Positions 1-6,277 of a stretch of 9,185 nt of DNA are shown here, piece by piece. Made by a program: the position numbers and the translations under genes. Within the stretch, counting starts at the first letter, position 1. Each line of letters opens with the position of its first letter. The DNA is from Deltaproteobacteria bacterium (GTDB lineage Bacteria; Desulfobacterota_B; Binatia; UBA9968): assembly GCA_005879255.1 (NCBI GenBank), contig VBKY01000400.1:1-9185 (forward strand), in the 5' to 3' direction. The notes beneath the pieces are model-generated. The model saw nothing but the letters and a program-made list of their open reading frames with translations. It was not told the origin of the DNA and ran no database searches.

Positions 1-176
1 CCCTTGACCCCTTTGACTAAGATTAGTTGCGAATGGCCCCGACTAATGTGAAGGAAAGGCGGTTCGACTCCCGGAGTTCCCCGTCTTCGGACTACCAACT
101 AGCGAGGGTCGGCTAACTTCGATTCGCCGTTGCGATTAGACCAGGAAGAGTCTGTCTGGTTTTCACACTGAGGAAC

Positions 177-247
177 CGCGTTGCTCGCTCACGCTTTGCC
201 ACCCGTGGCCAAAGGGGAGGGGCAACGCGTGAAATCCCCTCCCCTTT
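177..247. repeat. Overlapping intergenic hairpins downstream of the beta-propeller gene
   Basis: A perfect 12-bp inverted repeat pairs AAAGGGGAGGGG (211-222) with CCCCTCCCCTTT (236-247) around a 13-nt loop. A second inverted repeat, CGCGTTGC (177-184) with GCAACGCG (222-229), encloses a smaller hairpin, CTTTGCCAC (195-203) with GTGGCCAAAG (206-215, one bulged C). The first fold shares bases 211-222 with the others, so they exclude each other. The block begins 37 nt past the stop of the minus-strand gene that ends at 285 and may terminate its transcript. No T run follows the stem on that strand, so a classical intrinsic terminator is not shown and a repeat element is equally possible. Confidence 0.5.
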
Positions 248-284
248 GTAATTAACGGAGAAACCAGAACCTAAAACCGAGATG

Positions 285-1865
285 CTACTTAATGGTTGCC
301 TTTGCTTGCAACGTTCCTGCCGTTGATACGAATATGTTGCCGCCGAGTAACGCCTGTCCCCTCAGCACACGGAAGCAAGTCGCATTCCCAGAGCTAACAT
401 CGCAGGGGACCACCTCGTTGCCAGCCGTGGTCGTAACAACCAGTACAGTTGGAGTACCAGAGGGCACACCCGAAACCGTGGCGTCGATAATAAAGCCTTC
501 CTCAATGAGAACTCTGCCGGTTGTCGGTGGGCTTGCTAGCGGTTCGAGCTTGATGTTGCTAGATTCTTTTAATTTTGGCTGGACCAAGGGAGATGTATCT
601 TCATAAACGAGCACACCGGGAGTGCCCCCAGAAGCCGCAGGAAACTGCCTGGCTCCCACATAGACCTGGTTGGCAATAGTGTCGACTCCTAGGCCATGCG
701 CGTTAACCCCGGAGCAATCGGCTCCTACTAGCCTGGCGAAAGGGGTTTTTTTCGACGCTTTTGCGGCCGCAGCAAATACTCCGATGACAGGAGTTACCCC
801 CCCTAATGCAGGGCACGAATCGGCGCTGACTATATTGTTGCTCGATCCGGTATACCAGCGGCGGAGATTGGGATTGAACTGCAGCGTATCGGTACCTGTA
901 ACGCCGGGGAAACTTGTCGGGATGGTTGCGGTGTTGAAATCCAGCAGAAACTGCGCAGCGGGCGCGGCGCACCCTATGACACCCGTGTTCGTCACCGGAT
1001 CGATGTCAATGCCGCGGACCGCACAACCCGTCGGCGCCGAAATAAACTTCGAGAGTGCCGCGGCTCCGGTCTTGGTTGGGTCCACTACATAGACTCCATC
1101 AGCCGAACCGCCGGTAGCAATCGTACTGTCGTCGGGTATCGTAATGTAGATCTTCCCATCGACCGGGTTAAAACGCGGCTGCTCAGGATTGGACGGCAGT
1201 GGAATTGTATCGACGATTGTATCGGTTACAACATCAACGACCGTCAAAACACATGGACAGGCGGTGTTGGCCACGTAGGCCCGGCGGTTAACGGGGTCGT
1301 AATCCAATTCGTCGGTGTCTGTACCTGTCGTATTTATGGTGAGTTGAACCGGCGCTGAGTTTGGTATCTTTAAGTCATAGATAAAGATGCCTTTGAGGTG
1401 AATCGTAGTTCCGCTAACAGAAGTGTTCCGATCCGTGACGATGAGCTTGCGCTGGTCATGTACTACTTGCACGCCGCTCGGACACGACCCCGGTATCGCC
1501 CCGGCTACGTTGCAGCTAGGAACGGGGATGGTACCTAGGTATTTATTGTTTCTGGTATCGATGACGGTGATTCCCTGGTTGACACGGTCGGCAAAGTACA
1601 TCGTGTTGGTCGCAAAATCGAACGAGAATATGTCAGTGCTGGCTTGCGTGGCTCCGCTAGTCGTCCAGTCGTGCAAGCAGTTTGGTGTTACGGTTTGGTT
1701 GACACAGTGAATCGGGATGAGCGCCACCTGTGTCATACCTGCCGCCGGCGTTTGAGCCAGCGCTGTTTGAGCGCCCCCGAGTCCAAGTACAAGCGCCAGG
1801 AAAATTGGCAGCGCTATCTGGGCCTTTGGTTGTCTCATTATTTGTCGTCGTTCAAAGAATTTCAT
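285..1865 (-). CDS. Secreted YVTN/YncE-like beta-propeller protein
   Basis: The 526-residue product has an N-terminal signal peptide: a basic segment, a hydrophobic core (about residues 17-33) and a likely cut after A-L-A-Q near residue 38. The rest carries repeated short blade-like units with the patterns D-x-(V/I)-x-(N/D)-x-x-x-Y-(V/I) and V-(V/Y)-D, such as RRAYVANT, GKIYITIPDD and NQVYVGAR. These are typical of YVTN/SMP-30/NHL-like propellers, which usually act as extracytoplasmic binding or scaffold domains. Many cysteines suggest disulfides. The last ~100 residues form a separate beta-rich tail. The start is chosen because GGAGG (1870-1874) lies 4 nt upstream. A second ATG at codon 10 would give a neater signal peptide but has no clear ribosome binding site. 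The ligand or enzyme activity cannot be told from sequence. It lies 92 nt downstream of another minus-strand gene and may share its transcript. Confidence 0.82.
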   Translation of the reverse strand: MKFFERRQIMRQPKAQIALPIFLALVLGLGGAQTALAQTPAAGMTQVALIPIHCVNQTVTPNCLHDWTTSGATQASTDIFSFDFATNTMYFADRVNQGITVIDTRNNKYLGTIPVPSCNVAGAIPGSCPSGVQVVHDQRKLIVTDRNTSVSGTTIHLKGIFIYDLKIPNSAPVQLTINTTGTDTDELDYDPVNRRAYVANTACPCVLTVVDVVTDTIVDTIPLPSNPEQPRFNPVDGKIYITIPDDSTIATGGSADGVYVVDPTKTGAAALSKFISAPTGCAVRGIDIDPVTNTGVIGCAAPAAQFLLDFNTATIPTSFPGVTGTDTLQFNPNLRRWYTGSSNNIVSADSCPALGGVTPVIGVFAAAAKASKKTPFARLVGADCSGVNAHGLGVDTIANQVYVGARQFPAASGGTPGVLVYEDTSPLVQPKLKESSNIKLEPLASPPTTGRVLIEEGFIIDATVSGVPSGTPTVLVVTTTAGNEVVPCDVSSGNATCFRVLRGQALLGGNIFVSTAGTLQAKATIK

Positions 1866-1957
1866 ATCGCCTCCAAAGTTTTAGAAACAGATGTGTCTAA
1901 ATTAAAGTTTTTCGTGCCTGTATTTCGGAACAAGAGTCGAGGCGGCGAAAAAAACGA

Positions 1958-2329
1958 TCAGTGATAGGGAGAGGCATCGGCGACCGAATCCCGTGGCAGA
2001 CCTACCCGGTAGCCGTGGGAGCGGGCCGAGTCGAGTCCAGTGGCTTTGGTCTGCCACAGAAGCCGGCTGCATTTTTCAAAAAGATCTGTGAACAGAAGCG
2101 CGACGCTGCCCAAGGGAGCAGCATGCTTACGGGTATCTTGAATTTCTATGACAACGAGCGTCTCGGCTACGATGACGGCTCTTGCGACCGGCGTCAGCAG
2201 CCTAAGAAAGTTCGATCCGTCGAGGTCGAGGACGTCGAAGAAAATATAAGAACAGACGAAAGCTACACAAACTATGTAGAAGACGCGGTGGAGTCGGGAA
2301 GCAAGTATGGCACGAAAGTGCACCAGCAC
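1958..2329 (-). CDS. Small single-helix membrane protein, unknown function
   Basis: This encodes 123 residues from a GTG start preceded by GGAGG (2336-2340) at a 6-nt spacing. A consensus-like sigma-70 promoter lies a further ~50 nt upstream. Residues 16-33 form one hydrophobic helix after a basic N-terminus (R-L-H-R), so an N-in membrane anchor is likely. The motif FDVLDLDGSN follows directly, and the chain ends in GYRVGLPRDS...SPYH. No catalytic motif or known domain is recognised. Codon choice and the helix make this strand more convincing than the opposite reading frame over the same bases. The secreted beta-propeller gene lies 92 nt downstream in the same direction, so the two may be co-transcribed, for example as an anchor and a partner; that is inference only. 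Confidence 0.62.
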   Translation of the reverse strand: MLVHFRAILASRLHRVFYIVCVAFVCSYIFFDVLDLDGSNFLRLLTPVARAVIVAETLVVIEIQDTRKHAAPLGSVALLFTDLFEKCSRLLWQTKATGLDSARSHGYRVGLPRDSVADASPYH

Positions 2330-2382
2330 TTCAGCCCTCCTAGGTTGTTAACGCGCCTGCGCCGATTGAACTCTGGCCGTCG

Positions 2383-2411
2383 TCTATATTGCTATCACCG
2401 TCGCTTGTCAA
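2383..2411 (-). promoter_or_regulatory. Sigma-70-type promoter for the gene at 1958-2329
   Basis: On the minus strand there is a perfect -35 hexamer TTGACA (2406-2411), a 17-nt spacer and TATAGA (2383-2388) as -10, four of six matching TATAAT. Transcription would start near 2376, giving a leader of about 45 nt that contains the GGAGG site of the downstream GTG start. Confidence 0.6.
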
Positions 2412-2455
2412 GAAGTAAAGTCTGGGGAGAAGGTCACCTTCAAGCTTTGCGGTAG

Positions 2456-2640
2456 ACTCTCCGACGTCTCAAACTGCTTCTCGCCCTACTGATTACGTCG
2501 GCTGCCTCAGTATGACTAACCCAGTTGTCGCTCAGACGCCGGGGCTCAAAATCGGTACGTTGGGCGCTCCGTCCGCGGCATTTGAATGGCTTCTATTCTG
2601 CAGGCGAAGCGTTTTCGGCAGGTTCAGGGTCGGGCCCTGA
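2456..2640 (+). pseudogene. Frameshifted remnant of a secreted-protein gene
   Basis: Reading from 2459 gives LRRLKLLLALLITSAASV and then a TGA. The frame one base away continues at 2512 as MTNPVVAQTPGLKIGTLGAP and runs to a TGA at 2638-2640. Joined, the two pieces make a normal signal peptide: basic N-terminus, hydrophobic core, and a V-V-A-Q/T-P cleavage site like that of other exported proteins in this window (LAQTP, LSQTP, VAQIP). A TAG lies six bases upstream of the first piece and no start codon is seen, so the gene appears dead at both ends. The short post-cleavage part (LKIGTLGAPSAAFEWL) recalls the first strand of periplasmic solute-binding proteins, but it is too short to assign. A chance hydrophobic stretch is the alternative. 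Confidence 0.38.
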
Positions 2641-2676
2641 GTATTGACTTATCTATTTCTCAGGGTCACAGGAATA

Positions 2677-2756
2677 GGGTCAGGTGTGATACTTGCTATT
2701 TGGACAGGAGAAATAGCACCTCCGCCTCCGAGAATAGCAAATATCATGCTTGACCC
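2677..2756. repeat. 80-bp near-palindromic element (REP/MITE-like)
   Basis: The left arm 2677-2701 begins GGGTCA and the right arm 2732-2756 ends TGACCC. The 25-nt arms are inverted copies matching at 20 positions, and most mismatches would be G-U pairs in RNA. The interior is about 30 nt and purine/C-rich. It has the size and form of non-autonomous palindromic repeats of the kind mobilised by IS200-like (RAYT) transposases. No transposase is present here. It lies about 145 nt downstream of the minus-strand selenoprotein gene and could also help end its transcript. Confidence 0.6.
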
Positions 2757-2900
2757 GAACTAAATCCGGGCCGCAAAACATTGCGCGCGTGCCAGAGAGA
2801 ACTAATGTTGGAAATTTTTTTCTTGGGTATTTTCCTCTAGCTGTGCAGATGCTTCTTGGAGAAATCCAACTTCTTTGCCCAAGCTTCCGCAAAAACAATT

Positions 2901-3134
2901 TTAGATTCCCAACAACTCCATAATCTTGGCCTGATCGAAACCGACTACCGATTGGCCGTCGATGATCGTTACCGGCGTGCTTTGAAAGCCGAGATCGATC
3001 AATTCTTTCAACGCTGCCTGGTCGGCGCGGACGTTTTTTTCCACAAACTGAACGCCCTTTTGAGATAGAAACTCTACCTCTTTGTGGCAAGGTCCTCAGC
3101 CAGGCTGCGTGAAAACGACTACTGATTTTGCCAT
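2901..3134 (-). CDS. Glutaredoxin-like selenoprotein (U-G-P-C), TGA-recoded
   Basis: Read through one TGA (3096-3098, codon 13), the frame encodes 77 residues and ends at TAA (2901-2903). The N-terminus is MAKSVVVFTQPG-U-GPCHKE, with U where the first cysteine of a C-G-P-C motif should sit. Fold marks follow: a cis-proline loop STPVTIIDG (about residues 53-61) and the terminal VVGFDQAKIMELLGI, as in glutaredoxin/NrdH-type proteins of 75-80 residues. These are cytosolic thiol (here selenol) oxidoreductases; the partner is unknown. ATG at 3132-3134 has GGAGG (3143-3147) 8 nt upstream, and a promoter-like pair lies further out. Apart from the TGA there is no damage, and codons on both sides are normal. 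A SECIS-like hairpin follows the TGA. Alternatives are a recent nonsense mutation or a base-call error (TGC to TGA). No Sec machinery gene is visible here. Confidence 0.82.
3062..3080 (-). promoter_or_regulatory. Bacterial SECIS-like hairpin after the UGA codon
   Basis: On the minus strand GAGGTAGA (3073-3080) pairs with TCTATCTC (3062-3069): eight base pairs including one G-U, closing a 3-nt loop GTT (3070-3072). The loop begins 23 nt after the TGA at 3096-3098. Known bacterial SECIS elements lie inside the coding region just downstream of UGA, have a short stem, carry a G in the first two loop positions, and have the loop roughly 16-37 nt from the UGA. All these hold here. Its role would be binding SelB to recode UGA as selenocysteine. 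Confidence 0.72.
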
Positions 3135-3165
3135 GATCGTTGCCTCCGTCGGTTTGTTTGCCCGG

Positions 3166-3194
3166 TTTATAACACTTCCCACAGACCTGCGCAA
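3166..3194 (-). promoter_or_regulatory. Putative promoter of the selenoprotein gene
   Basis: On the minus strand TTGCGC (3189-3194) and TATAAA (3166-3171) are 17 nt apart. The -10 matches TATAAT at five of six positions; the -35 only at TTG. The predicted start lies near 3159, giving a leader of about 25 nt with GGAGG at 3143-3147. The -35 box overlaps the T run of the hairpin just upstream. Confidence 0.45.
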
Positions 3195-3234
3195 AAAGTG
3201 ACTCACTCCCAGATAAATACTGGGAGTGAGTCAC
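3193..3234 (-). terminator. Strong hairpin with T run, minus strand
   Basis: A perfect 15-bp inverted repeat pairs GTGACTCACTCCCAG (3198-3212) with CTGGGAGTGAGTCAC (3220-3234) around the A/T loop ATAAATA. Read on the minus strand, the stem is followed at once by TTTTT (3193-3197), the form of an intrinsic terminator. No minus-strand gene is recognised upstream, so it may insulate the selenoprotein gene from stray transcription. A near copy of its right arm (11 of 13 bases) at 3271-3283 hints that it derives from a dispersed repeat. Confidence 0.55.
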
Positions 3235-3362
3235 CCTGAGCAACGCTAAGGGTCTCGCCGTACCAGAAAATTGGGAGCGAATCAAATTTTAGTTCCGCTT
3301 GATATGCAAAGCGCGCTAGTGACTTGAGTTAGAAGTTCATTTAAGAAGTCATTCGGCTTTTT

Positions 3363-3478
3363 CCGTCATGCCGGTGAAAACCGGCATCCAGCCGAGGGCG
3401 TATGCCATACGCCCCTACAAAAATTCCTGGATTCCGGCTCGCCCCCGGGCCTTCGCCGGGTTGGCCGAAATGATGCCG
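3363..3478. repeat. Composite of three repeat hairpins
   Basis: Hairpin one is ATGCCGGT-GAAA-ACCGGCAT (3368-3387), followed by CCAG. Hairpin two is GGGCGTATG-C-CATACGCCC (3396-3414). The third part starts CCTGGATTCCGGC (3425-3437) and contains CCCGG/CCGGG arms before GGCCGAAATGATG (3464-3476). ATCCAG (3386-3391) and CTGGAT (3427-3432) are inverted, so parts one and three look like the two ends of one TCATNCCGG-type element with the GGGCGTATG hairpin sitting between them. Both kinds resemble dispersed extragenic repeats of bacterial genomes; no coding is seen. Confidence 0.6.
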
Positions 3479-3650
3479 AAATTATTTAATGGAATTTTTG
3501 ATTCGGGATACTACTGCATAACGCATGACGTCAGCGCCGGTCGTTGCCTCCGTGTTTGGCGCTTTGCTCTCTGCCCCTAGCACGCTGCATCGCCGACCAT
3601 CGCCATCAACTTCAATTGGCCGTATCAAGCATGCTAATCTATCTTTCTGT

Positions 3651-5504
3651 ATGACGTTCAAATCCGCCGTGAGATTTAATCTTCGAACACTGCTCACCGG
3701 TCTGACTCTCGGCTTGACGATAGCCGTCGCACTGTCGGTTTGGACTCTGGAGCTCGTCGCTCAGATTCCAAGCGCAACCGACGATCTGCGCCGCCATACG
3801 AAATACTTAGCCTCCGAAGAGCTCACCGGCCGGGGCGTCGATACCCCGGGCATCAGACTTGCCAGAGATTACATCGCCGGTGAATTTGCCAAGTACGGCT
3901 TGCAACCGGGCGGCGACGGCGGCTATCTGCAAGGTTTTGACGTCGCCATCGGCGTCACTGTGAAAGAGCCCAGCAGCCTGGCGCTGGGTTCTGAAGCGCC
4001 ATCGGCGCTCAATGACGATTGGATTCCTCTCGGGCTATCGACATCCGCTAAGACTGAGGCCCAACTCGTTTTTGCCGGCTACGGCGTTACCGCCAAGGAC
4101 TACGGTTACGACGACTACGCGGATATCGACGTCAAGGGCAAAATCGTTCTGGTGCTCCGTTATGAGCCACCACCCAAGGACGACAAGAGCCCGTTTAGAA
4201 AATTACCCGACTCGTCGACTCATGCCGCGCTGCGCACCAAGGCCAACAACGCCAAGAACCACGGCGCGGCCGGTATGATTCTAGTCGACCTCACTCACAC
4301 GGGGGACGATAAATCTGAATTGATATCGACGAGAAACAGCCTGTGGCGTGGCGGAAATAGTTTGGTTGCCGCGCAAGTAAAACGCCGAGTCGTCGAAGCT
4401 TGGCTTAATTCTCAGGGAATCTCGCTCACGACACTGAAGGAACGCATCGACCGGGAAGGAAAACCCGCGTCAATGGCGGTCCCGGGGGCGACCGCCAGGT
4501 TGCAAGTTAGCTTGCAAGAGGTTCTTCAGCGGACGGAAAACGTCGTCGCGATCCTGCCCGGTGCGGATCCTTCATTGAACAAAGAAAACATCGTCATTGG
4601 CGCGCACTACGATCATCTGGGCTTTGGCCATTTCGGCGCGCGTGAGCGGGCTTCGGAAGGACAGATTCATCCCGGTGCTGACGACAACGCATCGGGAACG
4701 GCCGTGCTGCTCGAGTTGGCGCGCCGGCTGAGCCAGCTGCCTGCCAAGCCCGCCCGCACCGTCGTATTCGTGGCGTTCTCCGGTGAAGAACTTGGACTTT
4801 ATGGCTCGCGGCATTTCGTCGGCCACGCGCCTTTTCTCTCCTCGACCAAGGCGATGATCAATTTAGACATGGTCGGGCGACTGCGTGAAAACCGCTTGAC
4901 GGTGTTTGGCGCGCGCTCCGGCGAAAAGTTTTCCGACATCATTTCCGAGGCGGCGCGCGAGCTTGGACTGGAAATCAGCCAATCCGATAGTGTCGGCCGG
5001 AGCGACCACATGTCCTTCTACAACAAGCAAATTCCCGTGCTCCATTTTTTTACCGGCAATCATGCGGATTACCACCGGCCAACCGATACTTGGGAAAAGC
5101 TCAATATCGAGGGTATGGGGAAAATCAGCGATCTGGTGTTGCTTTCGGCATTGCGGATCGCAGACACCAGAGAGGCTCCCAAATTCGTGAGTCTGCCCTC
5201 ACGCCCGCTGGCCGAGAGTCCGGGAGAACGACAGGGTTTCGGCACCTACCTGGGGAGCATCCCGGACTATGGCGCGAATACCGACGGTGTCCGCCTAGCC
5301 GGAGTCACCAACGGTAGCCCGGCAGCTCGTGCCGGCTTACGGGAAGGCGATATTATCATTCAACTGGCGGATAAAAAAATCCAGAACATCGAGGACCTTA
5401 CTGCCGCGTTACGGGGCCAGAAACCCGGAGACGAGGTTGCAATCGTCGTTCTGCGCACCGGCAAGCCAGTCAGTCTCAAAGCCATCCTTCGGGCCCGCGG
5501 TTAG
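3651..5504 (+). CDS. Exported M28-family metallopeptidase with PA and PDZ domains
   Basis: The 617-residue protein has a basic N-terminus and hydrophobic helix (about residues 12-37, ending L-V-A-Q), so it is exported or anchored facing the periplasm. Next come an M28 N-terminal segment, a PA-like insert (LVFAGYGV ... GKIVLVLRY ... HGAAGMILVD, roughly 135-220) and the zinc peptidase core. All di-zinc ligands are visible: H319 in HYDHLG, D345 in GADDNASG, E379/E380 in SGEELGLYGS, D406 in NLDMVGR and H475 in DYHRPTD. A C-terminal PDZ domain (about 540-615; GSPAARAGLREGD) probably steers substrates. The family removes N-terminal amino acids from peptides; the substrate here is unknown. ATG 3651 is preferred over an in-frame ATG at 3525 because the upstream 42 residues are low-quality and would bury the signal peptide. 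No Shine-Dalgarno is evident. The next gene is 155 nt away. Confidence 0.9.
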   Translation: MTFKSAVRFNLRTLLTGLTLGLTIAVALSVWTLELVAQIPSATDDLRRHTKYLASEELTGRGVDTPGIRLARDYIAGEFAKYGLQPGGDGGYLQGFDVAIGVTVKEPSSLALGSEAPSALNDDWIPLGLSTSAKTEAQLVFAGYGVTAKDYGYDDYADIDVKGKIVLVLRYEPPPKDDKSPFRKLPDSSTHAALRTKANNAKNHGAAGMILVDLTHTGDDKSELISTRNSLWRGGNSLVAAQVKRRVVEAWLNSQGISLTTLKERIDREGKPASMAVPGATARLQVSLQEVLQRTENVVAILPGADPSLNKENIVIGAHYDHLGFGHFGARERASEGQIHPGADDNASGTAVLLELARRLSQLPAKPARTVVFVAFSGEELGLYGSRHFVGHAPFLSSTKAMINLDMVGRLRENRLTVFGARSGEKFSDIISEAARELGLEISQSDSVGRSDHMSFYNKQIPVLHFFTGNHADYHRPTDTWEKLNIEGMGKISDLVLLSALRIADTREAPKFVSLPSRPLAESPGERQGFGTYLGSIPDYGANTDGVRLAGVTNGSPAARAGLREGDIIIQLADKKIQNIEDLTAALRGQKPGDEVAIVVLRTGKPVSLKAILRARG

Positions 5505-5642
5505 TATTTCTTTTGGCACATTGTTGAGGTTTGGGTCATTCTATGTCGATTTCTGTCCTCTCCTGCCCAATTCCAAGCGGTGGGAAAAAATGCTCGCAGG
5601 CAACAAAACCTTATGTTAAGATGCCCGCAAGTGGTGCAGGTT

Positions 5643-5650
5643 AAGGAGGT
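5643..5650 (+). promoter_or_regulatory. Strong Shine-Dalgarno that decides the start of the GST-like gene
   Basis: AAGGAGGT is a near-perfect anti-16S match. It lies 9 nt before ATG 5660 but only 3 nt before an in-frame TTG at 5654, so the ATG is the better start. Confidence 0.75.
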
Positions 5651-5659
5651 TAGTTGTCG

Positions 5660-6268
5660 ATGATTAAGCTGTACACGTTTCCACCCTCGACCAACTCGCG
5701 TAAGGTCCGAATCGCCCTGCTGGAGAAAGGACTCGAGTTCGTGCGAGTTAACGTGGACCTTTCCAAAGGGGAACAAAAGAGCCCGGAATATCTCAAAATT
5801 CATCCTTTCGGTCAGATTCCAGCACTGGATGATGAAGGATTCATAATTTACGATTCGACGGTCATCAACGAATATCTCGAAGACGAGTATCCCTATCCCT
5901 CACTGATGCCGAGCGATTCGGAGGGGAGAGCCCGGGCGCGATTGATGGAAGACCTTCGCGATACTCACTTTAATCCCTATTTCGTTCACATCATCCACGA
6001 AATGCGCAAGCCTGAAAGCGAACGGGATAGCCAACGCATCGACAATGCCAAAGCGGAAATCATCAAGTGCTTCGACAGAATCGAAGCGGAGCTCGAAGGC
6101 AAAGAATACTTAGCCGGGCCGTTCAGCTTGGCTGACGTTGCCTTTATGTCGAATCTCGAGCTACTGGACCGCTTCGGTATCCCCGTGGCAGCTGACAAAT
6201 ACAAGAACACCGCCGCCTGGATCGCTCGTCTAAAAGCCAGACCAAGCTTCACCGCTTCCGCTACCTAA
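5660..6268 (+). CDS. Glutathione S-transferase family protein
   Basis: The 202-residue cytosolic protein has the two GST domains. The N-terminal thioredoxin-like domain starts KLYTFPPSTNSRKVRIAL, with a Ser/Asn-rich active-site loop at residues 10-13. It has the cis-proline at P54 (G-Q-I-P-A-L) and the glutathione-contacting acidic-Ser pair D65-S66 (YDSTVINEYL). The helical C-terminal domain carries the N-capping box S156-x-x-D159 (FSLADVAF) and ends W-I-A-R-L-K-A-R-P-S-F. Members bind glutathione and conjugate or reduce small molecules; some serve as stress proteins. Substrate and subclass cannot be fixed by eye. It opens a co-directional run: the pcs gene begins 9 nt after its stop. A catalytic cysteine is absent from the loop, which argues against an omega/lambda-type thiol transferase. 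Confidence 0.88.
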   Translation: MIKLYTFPPSTNSRKVRIALLEKGLEFVRVNVDLSKGEQKSPEYLKIHPFGQIPALDDEGFIIYDSTVINEYLEDEYPYPSLMPSDSEGRARARLMEDLRDTHFNPYFVHIIHEMRKPESERDSQRIDNAKAEIIKCFDRIEAELEGKEYLAGPFSLADVAFMSNLELLDRFGIPVAADKYKNTAAWIARLKARPSFTASAT

Positions 6269-6277
6269 TCCGGCCGG

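Larger units (their letters stand above)
2330..2900. other. Intergenic stretch between two minus-strand genes
   Basis: This 571-bp stretch holds the promoter of the small membrane protein gene (2383-2411), a perfect short palindrome GAAGGTCACCTTC near 2430-2442, a probable frameshifted signal-peptide remnant on the plus strand (2456-2640), a small hairpin TCAGGG/CCCTGA (2624-2640), and an 80-bp palindromic repeat (2677-2756). Bases 2757-2900, just downstream of the selenoprotein gene, show no convincing gene or T-tailed terminator. Confidence 0.6.
3135..3650. other. Divergent intergenic region, selenoprotein gene to M28 peptidase gene
   Basis: The two flanking genes diverge. The region holds the selenoprotein gene's ribosome site and promoter, the terminator-like hairpin, a degraded copy of its arm, and the composite repeat at 3363-3478. 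Bases 3284-3362 and 3479-3650 show no gene I can support. Upstream of the peptidase's ATG at 3651 no good ribosome site is seen; a weak TAATCT at 3635-3640 would place transcription start close to the ATG, so a short-leader or leaderless mRNA is possible. Confidence 0.5.

Noticed and set aside
50..90. tRNA-like T-loop (GGTTCGACTCC)
   Set aside because: The flanking bases do not form a T stem beyond two pairs and there is no acceptor, D or anticodon arm upstream. Probably chance.
1961..2455. Plus-strand 164-residue open frame
   Set aside because: It overlaps the minus-strand small membrane protein, which has a better ribosome site, a promoter, a membrane helix and more natural composition. 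The plus frame shows no domain and an odd Arg/Ser-rich tail.
2757..2900. Possible short gene downstream of the selenoprotein gene on the minus strand
   Set aside because: The in-frame continuation after TAA gives about 32 residues with no start codon, ribosome site or recognisable motif.
2680..3285. Minus-strand 201-residue open frame across the selenoprotein gene
   Set aside because: It has no recognisable domain, has Arg/Ser/Cys-rich out-of-frame composition, and runs through the palindromic repeat and the terminator-like hairpin. The glutaredoxin-like frame explains the coding signal there.
3137..3553. 13-bp direct repeat TCGTTGCCTCCGT at 3137-3149 and 3541-3553
   Set aside because: About one exact 13-bp match is expected by chance in a window this size. 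One copy is the selenoprotein ribosome site and the other has no matching gene context.
3525..3650. Longer N-terminus for the M28 peptidase from ATG 3525
   Set aside because: It would put 42 low-quality residues before a clear signal peptide and has no ribosome site. ATG 3651 is more natural.
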